DNA of 64,000 nucleotides from Hyphodiscus hymeniophilus (taxonomy: Eukaryota > Ascomycota > Leotiomycetes > Helotiales > Hyphodiscaceae), in assembly GCA_016508695.1 (NCBI GenBank), contig VNKQ01000004.1:2418001-2482000 (forward strand), in the 5' to 3' direction. Under the pieces are notes generated by a model, which made no database searches, was not told where the DNA came from, and saw only the letters and a program-made list of their open reading frames with translations. Position numbers and translations under genes: made by a program. This document shows positions 43,823 to 53,763 of the stretch, in pieces (position 1 is the first letter of the stretch; each line of letters begins with the position of its first letter).

Positions 43823-45748
43823 ATGTCATTCCCGAAACTAGCTACCTCGAGAACTCTCCTCTTCAGCCTCAGTCGAAGCTCTTCAACCAAAGCTCCGTCC
43901 GTTCGCGCTACAGCTTTACAGCACAGACGATTGGCCTCGACAGAGCAGAAACCGAGTGATGAGGGCCGGTCATTCAAGGGACAGCTATATAAGAGCACGG
44001 CTGAGCGATTGGTGAAAGAGCGCGCTGAGCAGGATAGATTCGCAAAAGAGAGGAACGAGGGTGCTGGAGGAAGAAATGCGGCTTTGACATTCAGTATGCA
44101 CCCCAGAAGCTATCATTTGTAGCTAAAGCATAGCGCTGATCTATTATCACGTAGCTCTCATCGCAACGGCTCTCGTATCCTACTACCTAGGAACCAGAAG
44201 CACCGAGAAACCATCAACGGCCTCCACCACACCTCTCGCAACGACGAAGAAGCCTCGACACGATGTCTCCGGCTCGAACATGGAAGCCGCATGGGCGGAT
44301 TTTGTGGAGATAGTAGGAGAGAAAAATGTCAGCACGTTGGCCACAGATCTCGAGCACCACTCTGGTAGCGAATTCTCCACACACACTACGAAACAAACCG
44401 AGCGGCCCTTCCTGGTCGTATACCCCGAAACCACAGAAGAGGTTTCCAAGATCATGAAGATTTGCCACAGGAGAAGAATCCCGGTCACCGGCTATAGCGG
44501 GGGCACGAGTCTAGAGGGGCATTTCGCAGCTACACGAGGGGGCATATGTGTCGATTTCGGACGCATGGGCAAGATTCTTACGCTACACAAGGAGGATATG
44601 GATGTCGTTGTGCAACCGGCCGTCGGGTGGGAGATGCTGAATGAGGAGCTGGCCAAGGATAACCTGTTCTTCCCTCCGGATCCAGGACCTGGTGCTATGA
44701 TTGGCGGGATGGTGGGTACGGGGTGCAGTGGCACGAATGCATATCGTTATGGTACGATGAGAGAGTGGGTATTGAGTCTTACTGTCGTCCTAGCTGATGG
44801 CACAATAATCAAGACAAGGCAGCGTCCTAGGAAGAGTAGTGCAGGGTATGACTTGACGAAGATGTTCATCGGCAGCGAAGGCACGCTGGGACTGGTCACC
44901 GAGGCTACGTTGAAGCTTACTACAAAGCCAAATACCACCAGTGTTGCGGTGTGCTCTTTCGGATCGATCAAGCAAGCTGCCGATTGCGTGGCAAGCGTTG
45001 TGAGCAATGGTGTTCCGATTGCCGCCATTGAGATTCTGGATGATAACCAGATGATGTGCATCAATAAGGCGGGCATGACAGACAAGCAGTGGAACGAAGC
45101 TCCGACATTGTTCTTCAAGTTCGCAGGGACACCGAGTGCCGTCAAGGAGCAGATCTCCATGGTACAGAAACTGGCGAAGAGCACTGGAAGCAAGACCTTT
45201 GAATTCGCCAAGAATGCTACTGAACAAGCTGAGTTGTGGAGTGCGCGGAAAGAGGCATTGTGGAGTACAATGGCTTTGAGGGAAAGTGAAAGCGATCATG
45301 TCTGGACTGGCGATGTGGCTGTGCCCATTAGCAGATTACCGGATATCATCAATGAGACGAAGGATGATCTGGAGAAGAGTGGAATGTTTGCGTCGATCGT
45401 GGGTCACGTTGGAGATGGTAATTTCCATACGATCTTGCTTTATAATGACAAGGAGCGCAAACAGGCCGAGGAAGTGGTCCACCGTATGGTGAAGCGCGCA
45501 GTTGAGATGGAGGGCACGGTTACTGGGGAACATGGCGTAGGGTTGGTGAAGAGGGATTATTTGGAGCATGAGCTAGGTGTCACTACTGTAGATGCCATGA
45601 GAAAGGTTTGTCTCCCTTCGACAGTCCTTACTTTGAGGTGTACTGACAGATATAGTTGAAATTGGCATTTGACCCGCTATGCCTCTTAAACTGCGACAAG
45701 GTTGTTCGAGTAGAGAAGCCAAAGCCAGGTGAGGTTGCTGAATGGTAA
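43823..45748 (+). CDS. dld1: Mitochondrial D-lactate dehydrogenase (cytochrome c)
   Basis: Three exons, 43823-44093, 44155-45605 and 45656-45748, give 604 residues. The N terminus is an Arg/Ser-rich presequence (LFSLSRSSSTKAPSVRATA) followed, after intron 1, by a short hydrophobic segment IATALVSYYLG, fitting an inner-membrane anchor. The FAD-binding (PCMH) fold is marked by PFLVVYPETTEEVSKIM, PVTGYSGGTSLEGH and GGMVGTGCSGTNAYRYGTM; the substrate domain has GHVGDGNFH and GEHGVGLVKRDYL. The last exon restores LKLAFDPLCLLNCDKVVRV. The enzyme oxidises D-lactate (also the product of methylglyoxal detoxification) to pyruvate and passes electrons to cytochrome c in the intermembrane space. Confidence 0.95.
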
Positions 45749-45943
45749 ACTTTTCGGGCACATTGCCTGCCAGGAGTCCATATATTTGAAAGCCATCGCG
45801 CTGAAATCGAATATTTACGAAGCTTTCGCATAGCATTCAATTCATTATATCGTCTTCAATCATGTTAAGCAGCGCAAGTTCTGCTATTCCCATTGGAACT
45901 GGACACCCTAGCTCGCTTCCTGTAATTCTGTGCGATCAAGTGA

Positions 45944-47065
45944 CTAGGGATGGAACATCCACTCTCCTGGACTGAACACAATTTTATACTCAGCTTCCTC
46001 GAACACACCTACCGTCGCGCTCAGATCATGAAAGCCCTCCAGCCCCGTAACCGGCAAATCCTCGATCGAATCGCCTTCCTCATGTAAATTCCAGCTCCCA
46101 TCAGCTTTTCCGTCCCTAGTCAAAAAGATCTCAACATTGATTGGATTCTGGGCTTGTGTCGCCGCCTGTCCATAGCTCGGTGGAGCGCTCAAGTCTCTCT
46201 TCTCAAACGACATCCCGATTCCAATCGTCTCGCCGGGTTTGAATGGCGTAGTGAAGTCTTTTCCGCCCCATCGATCATTGATGAATTTACTACCATCATC
46301 ACCATGCACAGCCAAAGAGCCACGGTGCCACCCGGGGAGTCGAAAGGTAGGGTATGGAGGTGCCGAGAATCCCAGAGCCAGACTGACTTCCTCTCTATTT
46401 CTCTTCGATATCCGAGCTTCGTAGTATATGGTCTTCTTCTGACCGGTGTTGAGCGGCGAATGGGCGTACACGGAGTATAGCGGGATCGTCGACGTGATAC
46501 AGGAGTCTGGACAATTTGATTTCGTCTTCCCAGCCCATACTCCTGGACGTGGGCTATCTAGCACACCAGCGTAAGTTCGCGGTCTTACGACTCCATTGTC
46601 CCCTTTCTGCAGCGCGAAGATAGCTTCTTGTGAGAGGTAGACTGGGCCAAGAAGATGGTTCGCCTGGCACCAGGATTCAGCCTGTTCTGCTTGTATCTCG
46701 GTCGCATTGTTGGTACGGCTTTGCTGGTTACCAACAGAAGGAGGAGGCGGGAGGAGGGAAGTATCTGGTACGGCTGTCTGCCAGTCGTGGTATGGTGCTT
46801 GGGAGGGAGGAGGACCTAACGGAGGCGTATATTCTGTGTGTGCAGAGGGAGGACCTGCGGGTGGAGTATATTCGGAATGCGATGGCGGAGGACCAGGAGG
46901 CGGGACGTATGACTGAGAGGGTGGAGGGCCCGGTGGAGGGGTGTATGTTTCGTATGGCATTTTGCTCGTCGTTGGGGAGGCGTCTGACTGGACTGGTCGT
47001 GAATTGTCGAGTCGAGATGATGGATCTTCCCCTTTCATGCTATTGCCAAAACACATGCGGGACAA
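45944..47065 (-). CDS. SPRY-domain protein with Pro-rich tandem repeats
   Basis: A single exon of 373 residues. Residues 38-95 carry four or five copies of an 11-15 residue repeat built on YTPPPGPPPSQ, which could bind SH3 or WW partners. The second half is a SPRY/B30.2-like beta-sandwich: KKTIYYEARISKRNREEV, SLALGFSAPPYPTFRLPGW, HRGSLAVHGDDGSKFIND, and KPGETIGIGMSFEKRD. Fungal proteins of this layout include ubiquitin-ligase adaptors and vacuolar sorting factors, but those have a membrane segment, which is absent here. A protein-protein interaction role is inferred. An internal start at MPYETYTPP (residue 36) is possible. Confidence 0.83.
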   Translation of the reverse strand: MSRMCFGNSMKGEDPSSRLDNSRPVQSDASPTTSKMPYETYTPPPGPPPSQSYVPPPGPPPSHSEYTPPAGPPSAHTEYTPPLGPPPSQAPYHDWQTAVPDTSLLPPPPSVGNQQSRTNNATEIQAEQAESWCQANHLLGPVYLSQEAIFALQKGDNGVVRPRTYAGVLDSPRPGVWAGKTKSNCPDSCITSTIPLYSVYAHSPLNTGQKKTIYYEARISKRNREEVSLALGFSAPPYPTFRLPGWHRGSLAVHGDDGSKFINDRWGGKDFTTPFKPGETIGIGMSFEKRDLSAPPSYGQAATQAQNPINVEIFLTRDGKADGSWNLHEEGDSIEDLPVTGLEGFHDLSATVGVFEEAEYKIVFSPGEWMFHP

Positions 47066-47783
47066 GTACCTAGAGCGTAAGTTGGAGTGGATATGGGAGG
47101 GTATTTGTCCTGTTAACAGTTATCTTTTTGCCATTGGGCTGTGCAAATGATGCTCAAGTGACGTTTGGTTGATGCCAAGCGAGGCGCAGAACGAGGCTGA
47201 AAGTAACTACCTTAAGTGGAATTCTGACGATAGGGGTTATCTTTCAGCCTCGTCTTGGTCGACCGTGCTCAAGCTCAACCGCGCTAGGTTCTGTAAGTCG
47301 GCGAAGCTGAATGTCATTCTGACTTATTAATAAGTGATCATCAAAAATTCTGCATTCAATCGCAGCGTGCTCTCGATATACTGTTTGCGCATGATGCTTG
47401 CTTGAGACCAATTTTCTGAATGCACAACACCTTCATTCGAGTTGAACTCTCATAATGGCGCAAAATCGCTTCTTTGGCTACCCCAAGCCCCTTGAGGGCC
47501 CAGTCACTCCATACAAAAAGAAGGATGATGCCAATCCAGCACTCAGTGGATTGTTGCTTGTCGTTGTTGGATGGCTGTAGGTTTTGAACCACTGGCTTCG
47601 GCTGAAATATTGAGACTGATCTATCACAGCGTATCCAAGCTAGAATTTGTTCAGAGGCTTCTATGGGCCAATGCCGGCTTTGGTAGCCTTCGCAATTTGG
47701 ATGACCTGACACCCTACACGGAACGATGGGATGTACGTTACACAAAAATTCAGTCCAATATCACATGCTGACCCTTGAAGCCG
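47066..47783. promoter_or_regulatory. Divergent promoter region, SPRY gene / amidase gene
   Basis: The two start codons face away from each other across 718 bases. No recognisable factor site or additional gene. Confidence 0.4.
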
Positions 47784-49602
47784 ATGGTTATACCCCTCAA
47801 TCCAGGCTCGAGTTATACTCCAAGCCTCGATGTTGAATCATTTGTCTCTATACCTGCGAATGCACCGGGCAGATATCGCTCAATACCGGAATATCATTCG
47901 CTTTACCTCTCTGGAAAACTGACTCCCCTCGCGGTCGTCGAATCTCTATTGCCCATGATTCGAAGGGACATTGACCAACCTTCGAAGCATTCGGTTGCAT
48001 TCACCGCCTGCAACTATGAAGCTGTCTTAGAGGCAGCGAGAGCTTCGACTCTTCGTTACAAGGAAGGCAAACCTCTCAGTAGTAAGCCAGACCCTTCGTT
48101 TTACTGGAATAATCAACGCTTACTCCTCTACCACAGTCCTAGATGGAATTCTGACAGCTGTCAAAGAGGATAATGATGTGGCAGGCTATCGAAGTACACA
48201 TGGTCGTAAGAAGAACGACTCAATATTTCCCATAGCAAAAGAGTCTTCCTGGCCAATTCAGAAATGGGAGGAAGCTGGAGGTCTCATCCTGGGCAAGCTC
48301 AACATGCACGAAATTGGTGCTGATACCACAAACAACAACCCCAACTGGGGAACTCCGAAGAACCCTCACAACGACCAGTACTACCCGGGTGGATCATCTG
48401 GCGGGGCTGCTTATGCTGTTTCTGCCGGTCTCGTTCCTGTAGCTCTCGGTACAGATGGTGGAGGAAGCATACGGCTTCCCTCTTCCTTCTGCGGTATCTA
48501 TGGCCTCAAACCCTCTCATTGTCGTTTGAAAGACATGGGAAGTAGTGTGACTGTTCTTGGTCCACTGGCAGCAAACATGTCTGATCTCGAAGCTGCATAC
48601 CGTGTTTTGGCAACTCCGAATCCTACAGATCCGTATTGCTCGCAATTCGCCCCTCCTGGGTCTCTTTCTGTCGACGGCCCCAAAGTTCTTGGCATCTATA
48701 AAGACTGGGTTGATAGAGCTGACCCATCAGTCCTGTTGGCTTGTAATAAAGTCCTGGATTATTTCCGGGACAGGTTGGGTTACTCTGTCGTTCAAATCGA
48801 GATCCCTCATCTGCCCGAAGGACAAGGTTCGTTATTTTTCATCGCTCTGTGTTATGCCTTGACGACCTATTGATTTCTGATTTGTTTTCTAGTCTCCCTC
48901 GCAATCACCATCCTCGCTGAAATGGCCAACCGTGCGCGACATGCTCCATCCTCCAATTTCTGGCTTTCCGGCTTCAATCCTGCCAACAAAGTGCTGCTCG
49001 CCGTCGGAAACCAAACCCCAGCTCGTGATTACCTACTTGCACAACAGCTTCGACAGATGCTGATGCAACATCTTGCCTTCCTCTACCAAAAATATCCTGG
49101 TCTGATAATTGTGACGCCCACAACACCAATTCCAGGTTGGCCGATTGCAAAGGAAACTGATTTGAAACATGGCATATCCGAGTATGTAGTTTTACACAAT
49201 TCAGAGCCAAATTGCCCAGTTCCTTAGTTGTTAAGTCACTAATTACGTCCAAATAGTGGAAATATGAGCCTTCGAAATATGGAGTATGTCTGGCTAGCCA
49301 ACTTCTGTGGAAATCCTGCAATCAGGTAAGTTGATCGAATTTCAACATCGTCAGTTGAAAGCTTCAATTGAAAGAGACCATTATTGACTTTGAATAGTTG
49401 CCCCGTAGGTTATGTCGATCCAGCAAAGGGAAAAGGCAAAATTCCGATCGGATTGATGGCAATGGGGGAATGGGGCAGCGAAGATGCGCTCTTGGCATGG
49501 GGAAGAGATGCAGAGCGGTGGTTGAATGAGGAATATGCTGGGGGTAGACAACGACCATCAAGCTGGGTTGATGTTGTGGTGCAAGGCAATACCATGGCGT
49601 AA
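47784..49602 (+). CDS. Amidase (amidase signature family)
   Basis: Five exons: 47784-48081, 48137-48826, 48893-49181, 49257-49325, 49398-49602; 516 residues in one frame. The Ser-cisSer-Lys triad is in place: the catalytic Lys in LDGILTAVKEDND (created by splicing intron 1), the cis-Ser in YPGGSSGGAAYAV, and the nucleophile in GTDGGGSIRLPSSFCG. The C-terminal region has IVTPTTPIPGWPI and PIGLMAMGEWGSEDALLAW. Such enzymes hydrolyse carboxamides to acid plus ammonia; many fungal members process fatty-acid amides, acetamide-like compounds or glutamyl amides, and the substrate cannot be read from the sequence. There is no signal peptide. Confidence 0.93.
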
Positions 49603-50428
49603 TAGTGATTGCTCACATGTTACAGGCTAGCTGAGGAAAGTATTTCTGTCTTCAATATTTTGCTTCCACGCAAGCCGTGTGATACGTATGTTCTTCTCCC
49701 AATCCCCTATAATTCGCAATCACGCCATCCTCGAATAATACAGGGCGCTGAGATCTCTTCCACGTCAAAATATCTTATTCGAGAGCATTTGGCTTTGGTG
49801 TGACGAAATGGAGAAAGTGGTTTATTGCGATCACTGGAGCTGTTTCCTCAAGGTCCAAGTCATGTTAATCAATTTCTTACATATCATGTCTGAAAACTTC
49901 ATGGGGCTTTCTGCAACTAGATGAATAACCTGGGACTTCAGGTTGATGCTGAACAGCGGGGATTCTTCGGATACAGACGCGAGAGACCCCCGGGAACAAG
50001 CATCTGGTTACATACTGTGGCGCCCACTTTCCTGTTCGAGTAATCTTCGGGCAGTCGACCCAGTCCACCTTCATTCAGATGACGCCGCCCTTGGATATTC
50101 GGACTGCTTGGATCTCGACTTCTGCCCACAAACAGGAATCCAATATCCATACTATTGGTGTTCTATATCCGCCTTTTTCACTGCAAACCCATCATTTGCG
50201 TCCGTAAGCCAATTTCGCACCTAGTTTTCGGAGATGCTGCCAGTCATCGCAAAGTCCGAATGGCGTTCCCGATACCACGATGTTCTTCGCACGAATCGAT
50301 GAGTATAAGACTGGAAGTCTGCACATTGAACAGCGCTTCAGTCTCATCATATGCTCTTCTACAAACAAAGTCAAACATAAACAACAAAAGCCCAGAAAGT
50401 CAACTCGAAATAGCTCTGCCCTTTCATC
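49603..50428. other. Intergenic
   Basis: 3' region of the amidase and promoter of the alpha/beta hydrolase. Small frames on both strands lack features. Confidence 0.4.
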
Positions 50429-51388
50429 ATGTCACCCGCCAACTACGAAACCCAATCCACATGGAAAGATATCCAGAAGTTTCTTCCCGCATCTCTACAG
50501 TTTGATGACACCCACAAGCCTGTCGAGGAATGGTGGGAGCATCGCGGCCACACGATACACTTGGATAGGTGGAGGAATCCCGAAGCAAAAGTCCGCGTTA
50601 TCTTACACCACGGAGTCGGCACCAACGGACGCCAAATGTCCATGATCCTGGGTGTACCGCTTCTGAAAGCTGGGTTTGAGATTGTGGCAATCGACATGCC
50701 CAACTACGGAATGACAAAAGTCGCCAGCCATGCCAATGTCTCCTACGAGGACTGGGTGAATATTGGGAATGAGTTCGTGGACTTTGAGTTGGAGCGCGAT
50801 CTTCGCCCAATCGTTCTCTATGGTCTTAGTGCCGGTGGAATGCTCACGTACCACGTTGCTGCGCTCAATAAGAAAGTCAAGGGAATCATCGGGATGACCT
50901 TCTTGGATACCCAAGTACAACAAGTCCGAGACGAGAGCTGCCGCAACCTCTTCATGAGCCGCGTGGGCGTTCCATCTGCACATGTTTTCGCGCCAGTCCC
51001 GTTCTTGAACTCGGTATCGATCCCCTTTTCTCTCGCCAGCAAGATGTGGGCTCTATCCAACAACCCCAAGGCAATGAAGATATTCATGGCTGACAAGACG
51101 TCGGCGGGAGCGTGGACTTCGATGCGTTTCCTCTCCTCCTTCATGAGCTACAAGCCGGTCGTCCCGCCCGAGGAGTTCACCATTTGCCCAATACTCCTTA
51201 CGCAGCCCGCCGAGGACAAGTGGACTCCTTTCCACCTGAGCGATTTCTTCCTAAATAGAGTCAAGAAGGTCGATGTAACTGTGGTGCATTTGGAGAATGC
51301 AGGACATTACCCGATGGAACAGCCAGGTCTGCAGCAAATGAGCGATGCGATCATTGCCTTTTTGAGAAAAATAGAGGCTTCGATTTAG
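50429..51388 (+). CDS. Alpha/beta hydrolase
   Basis: A single exon of 319 residues, typical length for the fold. The oxyanion region is VILHHGVGTNGRQM, followed by GFEIVAIDMPNYGMT. The nucleophile elbow is YGLSAGG (Ser at about residue 135), the acid is in TQPAEDKWTPFHLS, and the His in HLENAGHYPMEQPG, giving a complete Ser-Asp-His triad. There is no signal peptide or membrane segment, so it should be cytosolic. It could be an esterase, lipase or lactonase; the substrate is not inferable. It follows the amidase gene on the same strand, but 826 bases apart, so the two are separately transcribed. Confidence 0.9.
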   Translation: MSPANYETQSTWKDIQKFLPASLQFDDTHKPVEEWWEHRGHTIHLDRWRNPEAKVRVILHHGVGTNGRQMSMILGVPLLKAGFEIVAIDMPNYGMTKVASHANVSYEDWVNIGNEFVDFELERDLRPIVLYGLSAGGMLTYHVAALNKKVKGIIGMTFLDTQVQQVRDESCRNLFMSRVGVPSAHVFAPVPFLNSVSIPFSLASKMWALSNNPKAMKIFMADKTSAGAWTSMRFLSSFMSYKPVVPPEEFTICPILLTQPAEDKWTPFHLSDFFLNRVKKVDVTVVHLENAGHYPMEQPGLQQMSDAIIAFLRKIEASI

Positions 51389-52021
51389 TCCTTTGCGATG
51401 ATGTCTGCGAATGTCTTTGTCGATGTCGGGTGTTTAGAAGATTGACGGCGAACGCGGGGTAATCTGGATTTCAATGGGATTGTGGTGATACTTGTACTTG
51501 CAGCGATTCATGGACGGCGTGGCGATGCTTTTCATTTTGGTGTGTTTATATTTAATAGTTGATGTTATTCTTTGGTATCTCTGTTGTATTAATTAATGGT
51601 TCATTAATTTAATCAACCTTCTTCGCAATCCAGCTTTCGGTACGTGCCGCTCAGGATTTACTGTCTCAGCGAATGAGATTTTAGAAGTTAAGCGAGTTGC
51701 TATGGCTTTGACAAATATCCTGGATAAGACTGAGGGTTTGGATGGTAGCTTCATCTGCGACAATAATGATAGAAAAATCATCTTAATCACACATTCTGAC
51801 TTGAATTACAGATGCTTTTGAGGAGGATGCTCTCAGCATCTGATTTATGTCAAACACTCATAAAAGGATCTCCCCAAAGGATCTCCCCAGTAAAAGAAGG
51901 TGTTCAGCTTTGTACCCGACATGATTATATTAGCTTCTCGTGCAACATGGTATCTTAAAAACCCACCCCAAGGCGTAGAGGTGCATGGATTCTCCTCCGA
52001 CGACCAACCGACTGACCTAGA
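51389..52021. other. Intergenic, convergent 3' regions
   Basis: AT-rich with TTAATTAAT near 51588. A 13-base perfect tandem duplication (AAAGGATCTCCCC twice) lies at 51863-51888. No gene. Confidence 0.45.
51863..51888. repeat. 13-base tandem duplication
   Basis: Two perfect adjacent copies of AAAGGATCTCCCC between two convergent genes. Confidence 0.85.
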
Positions 52022-53254
52022 TCAGATATAAGAGGTATCGAAAGGCTCATCAAAGACCGGTGCAGTCCATGCTTTGGATGCCTCGACTCCTGTATCAAAC
52101 ACAACTGAGAAAAAGTAATCCTTGGCAAGGTTGAAAGGACTGGTAATCCACTGCTCATATTCTTGCAAAAGCCTGAGGCTCCGATGACAGTTGACGCAGG
52201 CAATCATCCCACACTCAGGACACTGCGAAGGGCTACACTCTGGGATGAGATGGAATGCCCTCTGGCCACATCTGCCGCACGCCTGCTCGCCACTGGCCCG
52301 CGCCCACTCGCCAGGCTTGTGCCAGGGACCTTCGTCGCCCGATCCGGGCGGAGCGGAGAACTTCGTGGCGGGCTTGATCCTCGACAACGCCTTCCAGCAA
52401 TTGATTGCTTTCCCCCTTCGATCGACCAGGGTGAATAGCGGAGCTTTCAGGTCCCGTGGGCCGAGTAGCTCCAAAGCTCGCCCAATCCTCTGTGTCCTGG
52501 ATCGTCCTTCCTCTTCTTCATATCGCCGTCTATCATTCTCCAACTCGAGGAGCAGCTGCCCCAAGCGTTGGCGGTAATCAGTGACGGTCTCGGAAAGTCT
52601 CCGCACATAGATCCTGCGTGCCTCAAGCAGCTGGGACAGCGTAGTAGCAGGATCAATCCTGCGGCCAGCCGAGCTTGAACGTTCTATAGCTCCATGGAAC
52701 TTCCGAGTTATTTCCTCATCACTCTCAGCCATATGAGCACTTAGTTGAGTTTCCTGGCGATGTAGGATCCGTCGAATCTCCACGACCCGGGGAAGTCGTT
52801 GATTTCGGAAATCAATCCAGGTCTGAAGACGAGACAGATAGTCTTGTCGAACAATATTCTGCCATGCTTTGGCTGTTTCTCGTCTCTGGATCTCCTCTAC
52901 GCTCAGTGACCGAGTTGGACTTTCTCCCTGTGCCCAGCGAGACTTTGCCTCCCTACGGACCTCTTCTCGCCTTGTTCTTAAACTCTCGTCTTTATCTCTC
53001 AGGCCAAAGTCTCGTTTCCTCTTCTGAATCCTTACATAAACTCGATCATATTCAGCTCTCTTCGCCCGGTCTTTCAGCGTCTCCCACGCGCTAGCCAGCA
53101 ATTGAAAATCCGAAGTAGCGCTCTCCTCTCGGTTCTTATCAGGGTGAAACTTCAAGGCAAGCTTCTTGTATGATTCCCGTATCACCTCGAGCGATGCAAA
53201 TTGAGATACCTCAAGGATGGCGTAATAGTCATCGATGACCACGGCTGTTGCCAT
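52022..53254 (-). CDS. J-domain (DnaJ-like) protein with C-terminal zinc-ribbon-like motif
   Basis: A single exon of 410 residues. The J domain occupies residues 8-70, with DDYYAILEVSQFASLEVIR and the HPD tripeptide at about 37-39 within LKFHPDKNRE, which stimulates Hsp70 ATPase. The central part is a long charged helical region, rich in Arg/Glu, probably a coiled coil. Near the C terminus are four Cys pairs (CGRCG, CSPSQCPECG, CVNCH), compatible with a zinc ribbon; the G/F-rich segment and Cys-rich repeats of class A DnaJ are absent, so this is a class C J-protein. It should act with cytosolic or nuclear Hsp70; the client is unknown. Confidence 0.88.
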   Translation of the reverse strand: MATAVVIDDYYAILEVSQFASLEVIRESYKKLALKFHPDKNREESATSDFQLLASAWETLKDRAKRAEYDRVYVRIQKRKRDFGLRDKDESLRTRREEVRREAKSRWAQGESPTRSLSVEEIQRRETAKAWQNIVRQDYLSRLQTWIDFRNQRLPRVVEIRRILHRQETQLSAHMAESDEEITRKFHGAIERSSSAGRRIDPATTLSQLLEARRIYVRRLSETVTDYRQRLGQLLLELENDRRRYEEEEGRSRTQRIGRALELLGPRDLKAPLFTLVDRRGKAINCWKALSRIKPATKFSAPPGSGDEGPWHKPGEWARASGEQACGRCGQRAFHLIPECSPSQCPECGMIACVNCHRSLRLLQEYEQWITSPFNLAKDYFFSVVFDTGVEASKAWTAPVFDEPFDTSYI

Positions 53255-53763
53255 GTCATTCTCGAGGCCAGAACATGAGGATTGGGAAGCATGGTGGGCT
53301 GAGCGTTGAAGAGGTTTTGTTGGGTAAATATATAAAATGTGGACACCACAAATCGTGCCGCGGCTCCTACTACTTCAGGACGGCGGCGCAGTGTTGGCGC
53401 AATATGATTGGAGATTCCAAGTCACGTGGGGTACATGTTGGTGATGGTTATTCTATGTCTACACTCGGCAGCCATCAATGCAATGGTACTGAACTACGTT
53501 GCTCGGAAATGTCCTAGGGTTTGCAAAGTCCTATGCCATCTTTGAAATTGTCAATAGCTGGTCAATAGCTGCAGAAGGGACGACGAGATACTTAGAAAAC
53601 TGCAATAAAGCCAATCTCGTTCCAAAGATATGATATGAAACTTGCATATTTCCCAGGAAAGCAAGAAGTATTTCAGAGGCGAGTCCAATGCATTACGCAA
53701 GTAGTGATTAATATAATATGTGAAAATCATGCAAGAATGAACTCCCAACTCCGTTGATCTCGC
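53255..53763. other. Intergenic
   Basis: Promoter of the J-protein gene and 3' region of the acyl-CoA synthetase gene. Contains a short direct repeat GTCAATAGCT (twice near 53550-53570). No gene. Confidence 0.4.

Noticed and set aside
30969..51388. Secondary-metabolite cluster (exporter, transcription factor, hydrolase, amidase, methyltransferase nearby)
   Set aside because: No backbone enzyme (polyketide or peptide synthase, terpene cyclase, dimethylallyltransferase), and housekeeping genes such as D-lactate dehydrogenase are interspersed.
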